From: Nannobrachium achirus
Taxonomy: Eukaryota > Chordata > Actinopteri > Myctophiformes > Myctophidae
Length of the DNA: 64,000 bases
Direction of reading: 5' to 3'
Assembly: GCA_963921795.1 (NCBI GenBank)
Contig: OY997647.1
Location: 63,739,997-63,803,996, forward strand
Shown: in pieces, positions 11,488 through 23,984 of the stretch
How the letters are laid out: each line of letters starts with the position of its first letter
Numbering within the stretch: position 1 is the stretch's first letter
Notes under the pieces: generated by a model
Databases searched by the model: none
Seen by the model: the letters and a program-made list of their open reading frames with translations, nothing else
What the model was told of the DNA's origin: nothing
Position numbers and translations under genes: made by a program

Positions 11488-13485
11488 CAACTGACTTTTA
11501 TGTAAACCATACTATATGGACAGTTTGTTCTGCATGTCACTATGCTGGAAAGTGTCCTAATCGGGAGATAAGCCCTGGGGGTCCCTGGAGGGGTGGAGGT
11601 TGTGGATTGGCAGGCAAGGAGTGTGTGTGCAAAGTTTGGCATTGAGTAATATGCTGGCTGTGTACACATGTTCACAGCGGCGTCAGTTCAGGAAAGGCTA
11701 AGGTATGGCAACATGACTGGTGTCTTGCAAGACACCAATCATGTTGCCATACCTTAGCAACAGGCACGATGAAAAGTACATTTAATTATTTCCCCCCTGT
11801 AGCCAAGGTATGGCAGCTGCCATAGCTTGCCATACCCAATTGACGCCCCTGCATGTTCACCTCCAGTAGGTTGGGAAAGTAGCCTGCCACCCTGTGGAAA
11901 TAGGCTTGAACTGCAAGATAGGACCCTAAAACAAATAAAATGGAATAAAAAAGCATCCGTAAGACGGATGGGCGAACAAGTGGTGTCCATACGTAGATGG
12001 GGTCCCAGAGGACATGTAGAGCCCACCCCCTTATTTTTCACGCCCCCAGGGAACACACAGCGGGGTTTGGAAATTTGTCGTGTACACCAGCCCTAGGACC
12101 TCGGCTTCGTGGACCGATTTAACGATAGGGGTAATAATAATAATAATAATAATAATGTCACGGAAATAAGGCACACGTGACGTGTGTCGGTCGGTCTATG
12201 CTACTACTTATGCAAATAACAATTAATTGAATAGATTGTATGTTAATATGCATGCCAAATATATAAACAATTTAGTGGGGCTATCTTACTGTAATGAGAC
12301 GGTTCTCCGGTAGTCCCATCTCCCGTTGTTTCTTGTGTAATTCCGTCTGTCTGCGCCAGCTGTGTGAGAAGGCAGTAGTGATGGAATGACAAACAGCAAC
12401 GGCGCGGTCCACAGTCCTCTTGTGTTCTGCCACAGAGTTGGTCACAGCCAAGTTTAGGTTATGGCCGAAACAGTTCATCCATGGCCACTTAAGTTTTGCG
12501 ACGGCCGCTTTTATGTTGCTGGCGTTGTCTGTTGTTATTGCCACGAGGTTTTTGTTGGATCTAAGCCCCAGTTTTCACCTGCAATTCCCAGTGCATCTGC
12601 AAGATTGTCGGCAGTGTGTTGGTCAGGGAAAAAGCTAGCTTGGAGGCATCTGGCAAGCAGTTTCCACTCCGGTGTAATGGCATGGTAGGTCGATCAGCGA
12701 CATATATGGGGCCATGTTACGAGCTGACCACATGTCAGTCGTCAGTGAATAAAATTCACAACTCGCGACCTCTTCCTTCACGTCATCTCTAACTTTATGG
12801 TATAGGGCAGGTAGCCGTCTGTGAAATGTACCTTCTATCTGGCAGCTCATACTGTGGATCCAATTTAGTCACCATCTCTTTGAATTCTTTCTTCTCCACT
12901 GTGTTGAAAGGCAACATTCCCTTTGCTATATAGTTAGTTACATCTGCAGTGCATGCCTTCCACCTTGTGCTGTTGTGTGCATTTAGCAAAGGCATCTGCG
13001 ATGCCTAGCTGTCCTCCAGGTGCAGGGCGCTTTGTGGCCGTGGGCCGACGGGGCTCTTGATTTTGGGTCATCATCATGGAGTATGTTAGCGGGTGGTTCT
13101 TTTTTAGATGATTGTTTAAGTTGGACGTATTACCGTTCGCAGCCTTTTATCCGTGCATGCACAACTTGCATATAGGCTTGTCCAGGTCGTTTGGCTCTCC
13201 ATTCTCGTCGGGTAGAAAGCCAAAATGTTCCCATATTGGGGCAGTCGTATTTCTTTCGGAGACCAGGTCTCCAGCTGTTGTTTGTCTTGCAGCCATCATT
13301 GCTTCTGTGTTCCGCAGGGTTTCTTTGCTTCCGTATTCGTTCTCACATGTGTGCACTGTCAGATGCGCGTAGCGGCGCACATGTCACGTGACACGGTTCC
13401 GCCGGTTTCGTTTTACAAGACCGTCAACATTTTACAACACCGTATCAAACCGAAAAAACAAAATACCGTACAACCCTAGTCCAGG

Positions 13486-13727
13486 GACCCCCAGGGTTCC
13501 TCGAGTGGGTTCTAAATGGACCCTTACAGGTCCATGTGTTTCCATTTATTCATTCTCCAGAACCAACCCTCTCAGTTCAGTCAGTGTGTTGGTGTTTGCA
13601 TGACTTTCATCATTGACTGATTATTGTTGTGGTAACTGAAGTGCAGTTACCCAATGTGGCCACAGGGTGGCATCTCAGTGCAGCTTCATGTGGCAAAAAA
13701 CAGACAGTTATTGTAGAAGAGGCATAT
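13486..13727. other. Repeat remainder and unassigned sequence
   Basis: 13479-13590 is the second half of the repeat unit interrupted by the hAT element. From 13591 to 13727 I see no gene or recognisable repeat. Confidence 0.6.
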
Positions 13728-14418
13728 TAGTAGGGTCTCAATCTGAGGATCTGTGACCATCCTCTGGGAAGGATGGTTTGATGATTGATTTGACCTCTAT
13801 GGACCCTTTATAAAAGATTTAGACCCCATGTCCCTCGCAGAAATGCTAGCAAAATGTTTGACAGCTAGGGTAATTTTCAGTCTCATTCACTTACTATACA
13901 CTACACTATAAAGGCAAAAATGACTCCCAAAAAATCTGCTTTAAGTGGGATGTGAGGGGTCAAAATAGGGGTGTTTAATTATTCTGAATCCATTGGAAGC
14001 ATTTGTTTTGCATGAAAAACATTCCTTGGGCCCCAAAAGCCCAAGGAATGGACCCCAAAAGACTGTGAAAATTGATGACTCATCACTAAACCATAGTTTT
14101 GTTGGCCGTTCTTGGTCCAAGGAATGTTTTTCATGCAAAACAAATGCTTCCAATGGATTCAGAATAATTAAACACCCCTATTTTGACCCCTCACATCCCA
14201 CTTAAAGCAGATTTTTTGGGAGTCATTTTTGCCTTTATAGTGTAGTGTATAGTAAGTGAATGAGACGGAAAATTACCCTAGCTGTCAAACATTTTGCTGG
14301 CATTTTTGCGAGGGACATGGGGTCTAAATCTTTTATAAAGGGTCCATAGAGGTCAAATCAATCATCAAACCATCCTTCCCAGAGGATGGTCACAGAACCT
14401 CAGGTTGAGACCCTACTA
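13728..14418. mobile_element. Foldback hairpin element, 0.69 kb
   Basis: Almost the whole element is one inverted repeat: TAGTAGGGTCTCAA at the left end, its complement at the right end, and arms of about 300 bp around a short loop (about 14037-14117) with GATGACTCATCAC. No ORF. Its inner arm (GCATTTGTTTTGCATGAAAAACATTCC) matches that of the hairpin at 57092-58154, so both belong to one family. Confidence 0.9.
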
Positions 14419-15053
14419 TATGTGACCACTCACAGAGTTTTCAGACACAACTCGGGGGTAATGGATTTCTACAATAGAACAAAATGCATTCGATTTTTTT
14501 TTTTTTTTTTTCGTTTCTAGGCATAATAACACAGTTTGAATGTTGATGAAGGTTTTTATAACAACAAATAGCCGTTTTGGGTCCATAAAATGGTTATACT
14601 TAGCTTGTGTAAATGTCTCTTGTTTTAAAGAATTTCCGTGGTTGTTTGGGGGTGTAACATTCTTCCACGTATTTACATAGAGTGCTTGCGATTGGTCTTG
14701 CCTATTGTTCTCCCTCCTGGCAGAGCAGCGCTGCACCGCCCATAAGCACACGTGTTTCTAAACAGTAAACACAACAGTATCAATGTATCTTCTTATAATG
14801 GCTAGTTTGCAACTCACTTTGTATCAGCACGCTTGCTTAAAGCTTTTAATGTACAGGACAGCCAGTAAACGGAGGCGAAAATCAGGCGATGCGCTGATTA
14901 CAGCACTCCCCGTCGCAAAATAAAACAGTGACACACGGGGGAATCAGTGGTGGATTACAATGCTGTGAATGTACCAGGAATACAACAGGACGTCTTGCCT
15001 AAATCACAGCGGCAGGGACTCTATCTCCGAGTCCTCCTGCAAGTTTTAGCGTG

Positions 15054-15123
15054 GTGAAAAGAGCTGATCTACAAGCTCACAACGCGTCGCGAATGCGACG
15101 TGTTGTATAGATCAACTAGTTTC
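15054..15123. repeat. Dispersed hairpin copy
   Basis: GTGAAAAGAGCTGATCTACA ... ATAGATCAACTAGTTTC, with centre GCGTCGCGAATGCGACG. A diverged member of the hairpin family. Confidence 0.75.
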
Positions 15124-15468
15124 AGAATGCAACATGTCGTACGGCGAAGTTAAAGTCCAGCTTCACTGAGTTGTAGAGGAGTCGCTTGCGAGGAACGTTT
15201 CTTTCTCTTTATCTTTCTCTCCCCCTCCCCCCTCTCTCTTTCTTTGTCATGGCTTGGTGGGTTTAGCTCAAAGGATCCGGGGTTCAATTGCTTTAAAATC
15301 AACGCCAGATTAACTGTTTTCTTATTATTGCATGCATTTCATACGGCCACATGCTACTGTCCCTCCCTCCGTCTCCTCCATCATGTTACAAAACATGTTG
15401 CGTCGAACTTCCCCGAGAGAGAGAGATGACGGGTGAATTAGAGCGACTGGTAAAGTGAGCGTCACTTT

Positions 15469-15473
<5 letters not shown>

Positions 15474-15510
<37 letters not shown>
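15474..15510. repeat. (GA)n microsatellite
   Basis: About 18 GA units, followed by a G run. Confidence 0.95.
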
Positions 15511-15515
<5 letters not shown>

Positions 15516-15544
15516 CGCATTTTGGGCAAAGAAATAAGAGAGTA

Positions 15545-15910
15545 GTGGTGGGAAAAGTAATCAGATCTTTAATCAAGTAAAAGTATCAATACTATAATGC
15601 AGAAATATTTGTTTAGTAAAAGTCTGGTAGCCTATTCAGAATTTACTTGAGTAAAAAAAAGTATTTCCATCAAAATGTACTTAAATAGTAGGCTACTAGT
15701 AGCCTATTGTATCATGAAGTAGCCATCTTTCATTTCAAATTGTTTTCAAAAAGTATAAAATACTAATTTGAAAATAGCAGATCTACAAGCTCTCAGTATA
15801 GTAGAGTCTAAGTATTGGAAACTGGAAATACTCAAGTAAGAACAAATACCTACCTCAAAATTATACTTAAGTATATTACTTAAGTACATTTACTTAATTA
15901 CTTTATACCA
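15545..15910. mobile_element. Small hAT-like MITE (AGTGGTGGGAAAAGTAATCAG type)
   Basis: The left end resembles the common fish MITE that begins CAGTGGTGGAA and carries AGTAAAAGTA motifs. The right part repeats ACTTAAGTACATTTACTTAA and ends near TACCATTCA. A half copy of the GCAGATCTACAAGCTC hairpin is embedded at 15772-15797. A related fragment is at about 29738-29818. Family assignment is by recall. Confidence 0.6.
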
Positions 15911-16470
15911 TTCATGAGTATTATTTGACCTACTGGCTTGAAGGCCTGTCTTGTGAAATGTGTTTCAAGTATTGACAGACAGTTGACAGCTAGTGGGGGA
16001 GTGGTTGGGGGAGTGGTTAGAGGTGGGGTTAACTACTATGTCACTCCCATTTTCTGGGCCTGGAAAAGGTGTTAAAATGAGAATTCTTTAAAGGGCATTT
16101 TCTCTCCTTTGCTGTTTCTGGATAAACACGTTTCAATTGATCATATCTTCTTCAAATATTGTCCAATTTCAATTAATGATACATCATATGAAAGCTTACA
16201 TTCTGTACTTTCATAAAATGTAAAAAATAGAAAAATGACCATGGCCCCGTTGTGTCTGAAAACGCCACGAGCGGTCACATATGTATCATCATTAGTAGTC
16301 ATAACAGAGCAGTAGTACATGTATTTGTTTTATTAAATAATGTATGATCACTTTAGCATTGTTTTAATAGTTATTGATGCTATATTGTTATTATATTTAT
16401 GACACATTATAATATGTTATTAGATTTAGTTTGTCTGTTTGTGCATGTTTTCTTTATTTCAAAATCTTTC

Positions 16471-16527
16471 AAAAATAGCAGATGTAAGCTTTTGATGTGA
16501 TGTGAGCTTGTACATCTGCTATTTGTG
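16471..16527. repeat. Dispersed hairpin copy (short)
   Basis: AAAAATAGCAGATGTAAGCT ... GAGCTTGTACATCTGCTATTT, a 57-bp version. A half copy (AATAGCAGATCTACAAGCTC) follows at 16737-16763. Confidence 0.8.
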
Positions 16528-16589
16528 AATAGCCAAAGAAGTATACAGTAGGTTAAAATGATTGTGGCACTGCTGTATATAGCATGACA

Positions 16590-17270
16590 TGATGTTCTAA
16601 ACCATTGGACCTCAAAGTGAGGTCCGGGGTCCCCTAGGCGTCCTTGGGGGGCTGCCAGGTGGTCCCCAGGAAAAGTAGTTAACATAGCATCACAATCATT
16701 TGAACCACTTTATCCATTTGTATGTTGGCTTTTCAAAAATAGCAGATCTACAAGCTCACAGCTTATACATGTTTGAAAATATTTGAAAAACTTCGAAAAT
16801 GTTTAGAATATATAACTCAAATGCTATCTTCTGGGGGTCCCTTGTCAAAATCATGTTCAGATGGGGGTCCTCGGCCAAACATACATTTGGGGGTCCTTGG
16901 CATAAAGGTTAGAGAACCAAGGCTTAAAGGACACACCCTCATCTTACAGGATGTCATTTGTATATCGATGTGAGCAGACTTTATTTAACAGACTAAACAT
17001 TTATTTTATGTTCTCTCTCTTTTTTTTATACTCTATTAAAGTCATTTAACATGCAACTCATCTTCCAGAAAACAAATTCACTGTCATTTCACATTTTTTC
17101 ACATGTCATGGCCCTGTATTGACATCTTGACATCTTTTTTTTGGTGCAAAAAACCACCTATGTTCTCTCTCTTATGCCAGTGATCAGTGATCAGTGATCA
17201 GTGATCAAAGCCTCCCTGTGCCAAGGTTGGCACCGTGCCCAAGGATGTCTACTCCTGACATAGACTTTCA
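16590..17270. repeat. Degenerate hAT-MITE remnants
   Basis: GACCTCAAAGTGAGGTCCGG, GGTCCCCAGG and GGGGGTCC blocks are typical of the fish 'GGGGTCC' MITEs. The stretch 16970-17270 (GACTTTATTTAACAGACTAA ... CTTATGCCAGTGATCA) recurs at about 25440-25580. No genes. Confidence 0.5.
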
Positions 17271-17327
17271 CTTCCTGTTGAGTCACCATCATTTATGGGA
17301 AATGACCTGATCTGCTGTAAACAGCAG

Positions 17328-17700
17328 GCGGCAGTGGCTCAGGGGTAGAGCGGCCACTTGGCAACTGGAAGGTTGCCAATTCGATCCCGGGCTCCCCCAG
17401 AGTCAGTGTGGAAGAATCCTTGAGCAAGACTCTGAACCCCTTGTTGCTCCTGATGAGTCCTTGAGCAAGACTCTGAACCCATTGTTGCTCCTGATGAGTC
17501 CTTGAGCAAGACTCTGAACCCCTTGTTGCTCCTGATGAGCAGGTTGGTGCCTTGCATGGTTTCACCCGTGACACACCGTCAGGCTGACATTGCAGCCTAG
17601 GGTGCCTGGACCACCATGTAAATTCCTGAATGTGAATGTGTGTGAATGGGTGAATGTAATGCACAATCTCTGTAAAGCACCTTGGATAAAGACATGACCA
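17328..17700 (+). repeat. tRNA-derived SINE
   Basis: The head GCGGCAGTGGCTCAGGGGTA carries an A box (TGGCTCAGGGG) and a B box (AATTCGATCCCGG) about 45 bp apart. The body has CCTTGAGCAAGACTCTGAAC and ends with GTAAAGCACCTTGGATAAAG, as in common teleost SINEs. A 41-bp internal segment (CCTTGAGCAAGACTCTGAACCC...) is triplicated. No tRNA fold with a paired acceptor stem is present, so this is not a tRNA gene. Confidence 0.8.
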
Positions 17701-17703
17701 TTT

Positions 17704-17838
<135 letters not shown>

Positions 17839-18059
17839 ACAAAGCAGGAGCAGACAGAGCAGGGTGGTGTTACGTTAAAACCGGTTTCCAAGTTATGCAT
17901 TGTGTTCCTCACAGCTTACAGTTTTATCTGGGGTTGAATGCTCAGTAGTCTCACGTAGCCTCACAACTATTCAACGATCTCTGAATGCTAGCCTGGCTCC
18001 AGCCCATAGACCACGCCCACTCTCTGAGCGGACTGTCTGGAAGCTTAGTCTGAAATCAG

Positions 18060-18299
18060 GCTATCTGAATGTTATACAGAGTCTGGAACTACACCTCCCA
18101 CAATCCAACAGTAACAGAAGCTATCTGAATGTTATACAGAGTCTGGAACTACACCTCCCACAATCCAACAGTAACAGAAGCTATCTGAGTGTTATACAGA
18201 GTCTAGAACTACACCTCCCACAATCCAACAGTAACAGAAGCTATCTGAATGTTATACAGAGTCTAGAACTACACCTCCCACAATCCAACAGTAACAGAA
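18060..18299. repeat. 60-bp minisatellite, 4 copies
   Basis: CTATCTGAATGTTATACAGA through CAACAGTAACAGAAG repeated four times with only single-base differences. A fragment of the next unit starts at 18300. Confidence 0.97.
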
Positions 18300-18431
18300 G
18301 CTGGCATTTCTGTTCATGAAAATATATTCTAAGCAGCAAGCTAAATATGCTTACGATGATTTTGATTTAAATTATAGGATAAATGTGCACAAAATGGAGA
18401 GGAGCCTTCACATACGCTTTATTGATTCTCA

Positions 18432-18778
18432 TGTCAGATACTCATGATTAGATACTCTCCTAGACTGTATGATACTCATGATTAGATACTCTCCTAGACT
18501 GTATGATACTCATGATTAGATACTCTCCTAGACTGTATGATACTCATGATTAGATACTCTCCCAGACTGTATGATACTCATGATTAGATACTCTCTCAGA
18601 CTGTATGATACTCATGATTAGATACTCTCCTAGACTGTATGATACTCATGATTAGATACTCTCTCAGACTGTATGATACTCATGATTAGATACTCTCTCA
18701 GACTGTATGATACTCATGATTAGATACTCTCTCAGACTGTATGATACTCATGATTAGATACTCTCTCAGACAGTATGA
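18432..18778. repeat. 34-bp minisatellite, about 10 copies
   Basis: The unit GATACTCATGATTAGATACT + CTCYYAGACTGTAT is repeated about ten times, with C/T variants at the CCTAG/TCAGA position. Confidence 0.97.
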
Positions 18779-18914
18779 TGAGAGGTTTTGCAAATTGTGG
18801 GAGTCAACAATCCGGTGACCAAATGCTCAGTGACTCCTCCCACTGTACCTGTAGCCACTCCCCACATGATGACATCACTTTATGAGTGTTAATACACAGT
18901 GTGAACCATTTGAA

Positions 18915-19035
18915 CACAACACCACAGAGAAGCCAACACTATGGACTCCATTTGAACACAACACCACCACAACTCAACACTATGGACTCCATTTGAACAC
19001 AACACCACAACTCAACACTATGGACTCCATTTGAA
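18915..19035. repeat. Short tandem repeat (CCATTTGAACACAACACCAC unit)
   Basis: Three copies of a unit of about 43-58 bp containing CAACACTATGGACTCCATTT. Confidence 0.85.
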
Positions 19036-19499
19036 CACCTTGGATGAAAACCTAAAGATTAAGGGAGTAAGTGTTTTTTAATCACTTTACTAGAACTAAT
19101 GTCTCTCTATAGTCCCGGTGATCTAGTTTTTGAAGAGACGCATTTTAAGAGGAGACGTTGACGGTCGTTGTCCTAGAAACGGCAGATGTTGGACATGGCG
19201 ACAAAACGCGAGGCTGTCCGCGTCAGTGCCTATATCAAAAATATTCCGTTCACCATGTCAAAATACCGATCCGAATCTTGTTTAGATGAAGAAATGTAGG
19301 ACACTCACGTTGTCGCGCTGTGGTGGACCGTGTTGTTGTTTTGAAACAGGAAGACAAACAAACCACTTCTTCCTGTCACTGTCTAACAATATGTTTTATA
19401 AATAAAACTATTTGCCATGAGTAAACATGTGTCACGTAGGCTCCATTCATTATTCAGACCATTTAAAGCGTACAAATAAACGCATCAATAAATTAATGA

Positions 19500-19605
19500 A
19501 TACAAAAAAAAAAAAAAAAAGGAGTCAACGGGATTCGATCTTCTCTCATTCTCGGCATAAAATCACCGTTTCAGAGCATAGACCGCTGCACCACGATGGG
19601 CACGC
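19500..19605 (-). repeat. tRNA-like SINE head with A-tail, left arm
   Basis: Minus strand: GTGGTGCAGCGGTCTA (A box) and AGATCGAATCCCG (B box), ending beside an 18-bp A/T run. The mirror copy lies at 20565-20668. No acceptor stem pairing is evident, so it is SINE-like and not a tRNA gene. Confidence 0.65.
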
Positions 19606-20204
19606 AGCTTGTCATTTGGACTCCCCATAGAGAGTAAAGACAAACAGCCTTCACACAGACGACATGGATTAACTTGAGACATTGACACTGCATTTCCAAC
19701 TCGGCTGTTTAATAGGCAACCGATTTGTCTCTCAACATCTCACTCGCCATCATTCATCAGATTTAGTCTTCATGGTATACAGCCTACTTGGAAATTGTAA
19801 ATATGACGCATGATATAAAGTTAGTCAAGTATAGCAACTCGAACTGGTATAAAAAAAGACAAAGCCCCTCCCCCTGACCATAGACCAAGGCATATACCTA
19901 CCTCCCTCTTGCCTTTGGAAATATCTCCTATTTCACTTCATTATTATTATTTTTTAGAACTGCTTTTTTTTTTATTGTTTACCCCTTTGTTACTGAATTC
20001 CCTTTATAGAGTACCTACTTTTATCCGTCTGTCTTTCAATGTTATATGAGATATCGAAAGTGGTTCCTCTGTAAATGAGCCATCTTTATGGTACTGTAAT
20101 GCCTCAGGTGCCTTGCCTGGCACCCACCTGTTGGTGTTATGCGGACTGATTTATCAGGCTATCAGTGTTAAGACATACAGTATTAGATTTGACATTATCA
20201 TTGA

Positions 20205-20290
20205 CATCTTGAGTGAGATTCGAACTTACGACCTCCGGTGCTTGAATCCTCTGCTTGATCTTGATCCACTGCGCCACAGCTCCTGCTAGT
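20205..20290 (-). repeat. tRNA-like SINE head in palindrome loop
   Basis: Minus strand: GAGCTGTGGCGCAGTGGATC (A box TGGCGCAGTGG) and GTAAGTTCGAATCTCAC (B box GTTCGAATC), about 50 bp apart. The spacing fits a tRNA body, but the ends do not form a 7-bp acceptor stem. SINE or tRNA-pseudogene origin is likely. Confidence 0.55.
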
Positions 20291-20564
20291 AAAGATGGGT
20301 TTTTGGTCCTATTTGACATTTTATAGGATACAATTTTTTGACTAGACTAACTTTATATCATGCGTCATATTTACAATTTCCAAGTAGGCTGTATACCATG
20401 AAGACTAAATCTGATGAATGATGGCGAGTGAGATGTTGAGACAAATCGGTTGCCTATTAAACAGCCGAGTTGGAAATGCAGAGTCAATGTCTCAAGTTAA
20501 TCCATGTCGTCTGTGTGTGAAGGCTGTTTGTCTTTACTCTGTATGGGGGGTACAAACGACAACA

Positions 20565-20668
20565 TGCGTGCCCATCGTGGTGCAGCGGTCTATGCTCTGA
20601 AATGGTGATTTTATGCCGAGAATGAGAGGAGATCGAATCCCGTTGAAACTTTTTTTTTTTTTTTTTTG
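20565..20668 (+). repeat. tRNA-like SINE head with T run, right arm
   Basis: Plus strand copy of the head at 19500-19605: CGTGGTGCAGCGGTCTATGC, then GATCGAATCCCGTTG and a T run at about 20651-20668. Confidence 0.65.
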
Positions 20669-21217
20669 GATTATTTGTATTCATTAATTTATTGATGCGT
20701 TTATTTGTACGCTTTAATGGTCTGAATAATGAATGGAGCCTACGTGACACATGTTTACTCATGGCAAATAGTTTTATTTATAAAACATATTGTTAGACAC
20801 AGTGACAGGAAGAAGTGGTTTGTTTGTCTTCCTGTTTGAAACAACAACAAAACGCAAACTACGGAGCACCACGGTCCACCACAGCGCGACAACGTGAGTG
20901 TCCTACATTTAACATTTCTTCATCTAAACAAGATTCGGATCGGTATTTTGACATGGTGAACGGAACATTTTTGATATAGGCACTGACGCGGACAGCCTCG
21001 CGTTTGGTCGCCATGTCCAACATCTGCCGTTTCTAGGACGACGACCGACGCCGTCTCATTTTGAAATGGTCTCTTCATAAAATATAACACCGGTATTAAA
21101 TAGTTGGTTGTAGGATGTTTATACGATGACTCAGACATAAACATTGAACAAACAAACAATGATGTATCGCTTCTTAATTATTACCTCTCCCTCGCTGTCT
21201 TTCTGACTCTGAACCCT

Positions 21218-21525
21218 TTGTGGTGGGGTGGGGGGGGGGGGGGGGGGGGGGGGCATTGTTATTGTTATGCTGCTGATAGGGTTTTCCGTATCAGCCGCTC
21301 TGTATGTTGACCAAGAAAGAGGCATCTCCGTACGGCACTGGGTCTCAAACTTGGCTGCAGTAGGCTATCCCCTTATAGTGATTTATGAAGCCCTGTACCT
21401 TCCCTTGTTTCTCCCCCCCCCCCCTTTCCCTTGTCTCTCCCTCTCTCCCCCCCCCCCCCCTTTCCCTTGTCTCTCCCTCTCTCCCCCCTCTGCCTCCCCC
21501 TCCCCTCTCTCTCTCACGGCTCTTT
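21218..21525. repeat. Poly-G and CCCC/CTCT low-complexity region
   Basis: A run of about 25 consecutive G with a few interruptions (21226-21253), then C-rich and TCTCCCTCTC tracts at 21411-21513. Such tracts may be collapsed or mis-sized in assembly. Confidence 0.9.
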
Positions 21526-22054
21526 AGCCTTTGTAAAGTGTCTTGAGATAACTTGTTATGATTTGACCCTTTAATAAAATTGAATTGAATTGAAATTGAA
21601 TTGAATTGTACCCCCTTCCCCTGAATACAGCATTTAGGGGGAAAGAAATCCAGTTCCCATGCAATATGTTCAATTTAAAACAACATAATGGCAAATAAAC
21701 ATTGCTTTCTATTCAATAAAAGTTGTACTATTCAAATATTGATGTCATTTGGTTTAACAATGTACAGATGAGCAGGTTCACACAAAGTCCATCAATGTTT
21801 TATTATTGACCAGTGACCATAACACTAAAATACATATTCCCTTTTCTTTTTTCTCACTTATCCCCTGCAGTACCCTCTGGTACCCCTAGGGTACACGTAC
21901 CCCTTTTTGAGAAACACTGCCTACGGGACGTCTCTTGCTCCAGGTAAAGGAAGCAGTGCATATTACATAGTTTGTTTTGGTTTATTTCTATGCATCTGCC
22001 AGCCTGTTCAGTTGACAGGGCAGGCACAGAGAGTGCGTGCTGGCTGCTGGCATG

Positions 22055-22182
<128 letters not shown>

Positions 22183-22511
22183 TTTTGCTCGTGGGTGGGG
22201 CTGGCGGGCACATTGGTGTGAGTGTAAAACATGTGCTGGTTGACGTGTGAGAGAGGAGAGAGAAAGGAGAGAGAGAGGGAAATGCCCTCCTAAAAAAGAA
22301 AACACATTGTTCTTAAAACAAACAGAGGGAAGAAGCTGCTGCTCGGGTCGTCCGCGTCCGAAAAAACGTCTAAAGCCTTTGAGTGGAGATGTGTTCAGTC
22401 AGAATACAGAGTGTTCTATAGCTGTGTGTTCAGAGACATAATACAGAATATTCTGCAGCTTGTTTTGTAGGGTTAGCGTTAGAAGAACTCCCTCTAATGT
22501 CAGAGGGAGTT

Positions 22512-22625
22512 TGATATGATATGATATAGTACTTTATTGTCAGTGTCACACTGAAATTTGTCTTGCGACACAGCAGCCATGTATGCGAAACATAACATAT
22601 ATACAAACATTTAACACAGGTAACA
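22512..22625. repeat. LINE-like 3' tail remnant
   Basis: TGATATGATATAGTACTTTA followed by TTGTCAGTGTCACACTGAAA resembles the 3' ends of teleost non-LTR elements (TTTATTGTCA...GAAATTT). Assignment is from recall. Confidence 0.4.
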
Positions 22626-23007
22626 AAAACAAGACAGGTTTACATACATAAGGATATATAAATGAGTTTTCAATCTCTCATGGAGGAGAAAACAACCTAC
22701 ATAAAATAACACAACATAAATGTGTCTAACATTTCTCAACAGAAAATAAGTTGCTGCATGTGAGGTTATACATTTAGTATGATGCAGCATTGACTTAGTG
22801 GAGTCAAGCTGAACAATGATTCAAATACTGCAAAGAAAACCTGAGGCAGAGATGATAACAGCCAATGAATTCATTATCAAACTATCCAGTGACACCCTGG
22901 ACTGGCATCAGGGCACCCTGGGGTGCCACAGCACCCACCGTGACAAACCCTGGCCTCGGTCAGTGGTTCTCAACTCAACTGAGACTGACAGCAAATGGGG
23001 ACATGGA

Positions 23008-23151
<144 letters not shown>

Positions 23152-23213
23152 TAACAAGTATAGTAGAATTGGAAAAAATAGGCAATGTGAGGACCGATAG
23201 CAGGTCCTAATAA

Positions 23214-23325
23214 GGATTAGGTTTAGGGTTAGTGTTAGGGTTAGAGTTATGGTTAGGGGTTAGGTTTAGGGATAGAGGTTAGGGTAAGGCCACAGGACTT
23301 GCATAAAAATGAATGGAAGTCTATG
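23214..23325. repeat. Telomere-like GGGTTAG repeat patch
   Basis: Degenerate TTAGGG-type heptamers and hexamers, then GGGTAAGGCCACAGGACTTG. The same patch follows a TG tract at 62150-62260, so it is a dispersed fish repeat and not a telomere. Confidence 0.8.
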
Positions 23326-23356
23326 TAATGTCCTAAGAAGGTCACAAATGTAAGTA

Positions 23357-23490
<134 letters not shown>

Positions 23491-23653
23491 TAATTAATGA
23501 GCAGTATGTGTGTCTCGACTCACACCCACTGCAGCAGTGCATGACATCACAGTAATGTTCCAAGACTTTCTCATCAACATAGAAAAACTATTTTACCATT
23601 TAATGGAAGAGGGGAAAATAAAATATAACTTGATATTCTCTCATCCTCAAGGG

Positions 23654-23701
23654 GCATCGGTGGTTCGTTTTATCTGAAAGGTTCCCGGTTCGATTCCCTA
23701 G
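23654..23701 (+). pseudogene. tRNA-Gly-derived remnant, copy 1
   Basis: The 5' part GCATCGGTGGTTC and 3' part GGTTCCCGGTTCGATTCCC match the D-arm start and T-arm of eukaryotic tRNA-Gly. The anticodon arm is replaced by a short unrelated stretch (GTTTTATCTGAAA), so no functional tRNA can form. Confidence 0.6.
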
Positions 23702-23811
23702 ACCGACCGGCAAAAAAGGTCACCACTCAACCCTACCAAACCTGAAGCACCAATAGTTCATGTAAGTGTATTTATATAATGGATTCTAACACATCCATCT
23801 AGTCTGCTCTT

Positions 23812-23812
23812 T

Positions 23813-23859
<47 letters not shown>

Positions 23860-23860
23860 A
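23812..23860. repeat. (TTTC)n microsatellite
   Basis: About 12 TTTC units. Confidence 0.97.
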
Positions 23861-23984
23861 GCACATATAGGGTACGTATGATGTACATCATATATGGGCA
23901 ACTGGCGGAGCAAGAGATAAAAGAATGAGCGTTCATTCGGCGGCAAAAGAGTTAAATGACTCTTTTTCTGTGGACCATGGGTTA

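Larger units (their letters stand above)
14412..16283. mobile_element. Putative TIR element of 1.9 kb with nested repeats
   Basis: ATATGTGACCACTCACAGAG followed by TTTTCAGACACAAC at 14413-14450 is mirrored by GTTGTGTCTGAAAACGCC through GGTCACATAT at 16246-16283, giving inverted ends of about 35 bp. Inside are poly-T (14490-14510), a GA tract and a nested MITE. No transposase frame is evident. The class is not determined. Confidence 0.55.
19110..21095. repeat. 2-kb palindrome with 0.5-kb loop
   Basis: The left arm (about 19110-19836) and right arm (about 20343-21095) are reverse complements. They share GGCAGATGTTGGACATGGCG, CTTGTTTAGATGAAGAAATG, the poly-A/SINE block and GACGCATGATATAAAGTTAG. 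The loop (19837-20342) holds a second tRNA-like head. No coding sequence is seen. Confidence 0.88.

Noticed and set aside
20205-20290. Functional tRNA gene
   Set aside because: A and B boxes are present but the ends do not form an acceptor stem.
23214-23325. Interstitial telomere
   Set aside because: Units are degenerate (GGGTTAG, GGATTAG, GGGTTTAG) and the same patch with the same tail occurs at 62150, so it is a dispersed repeat.
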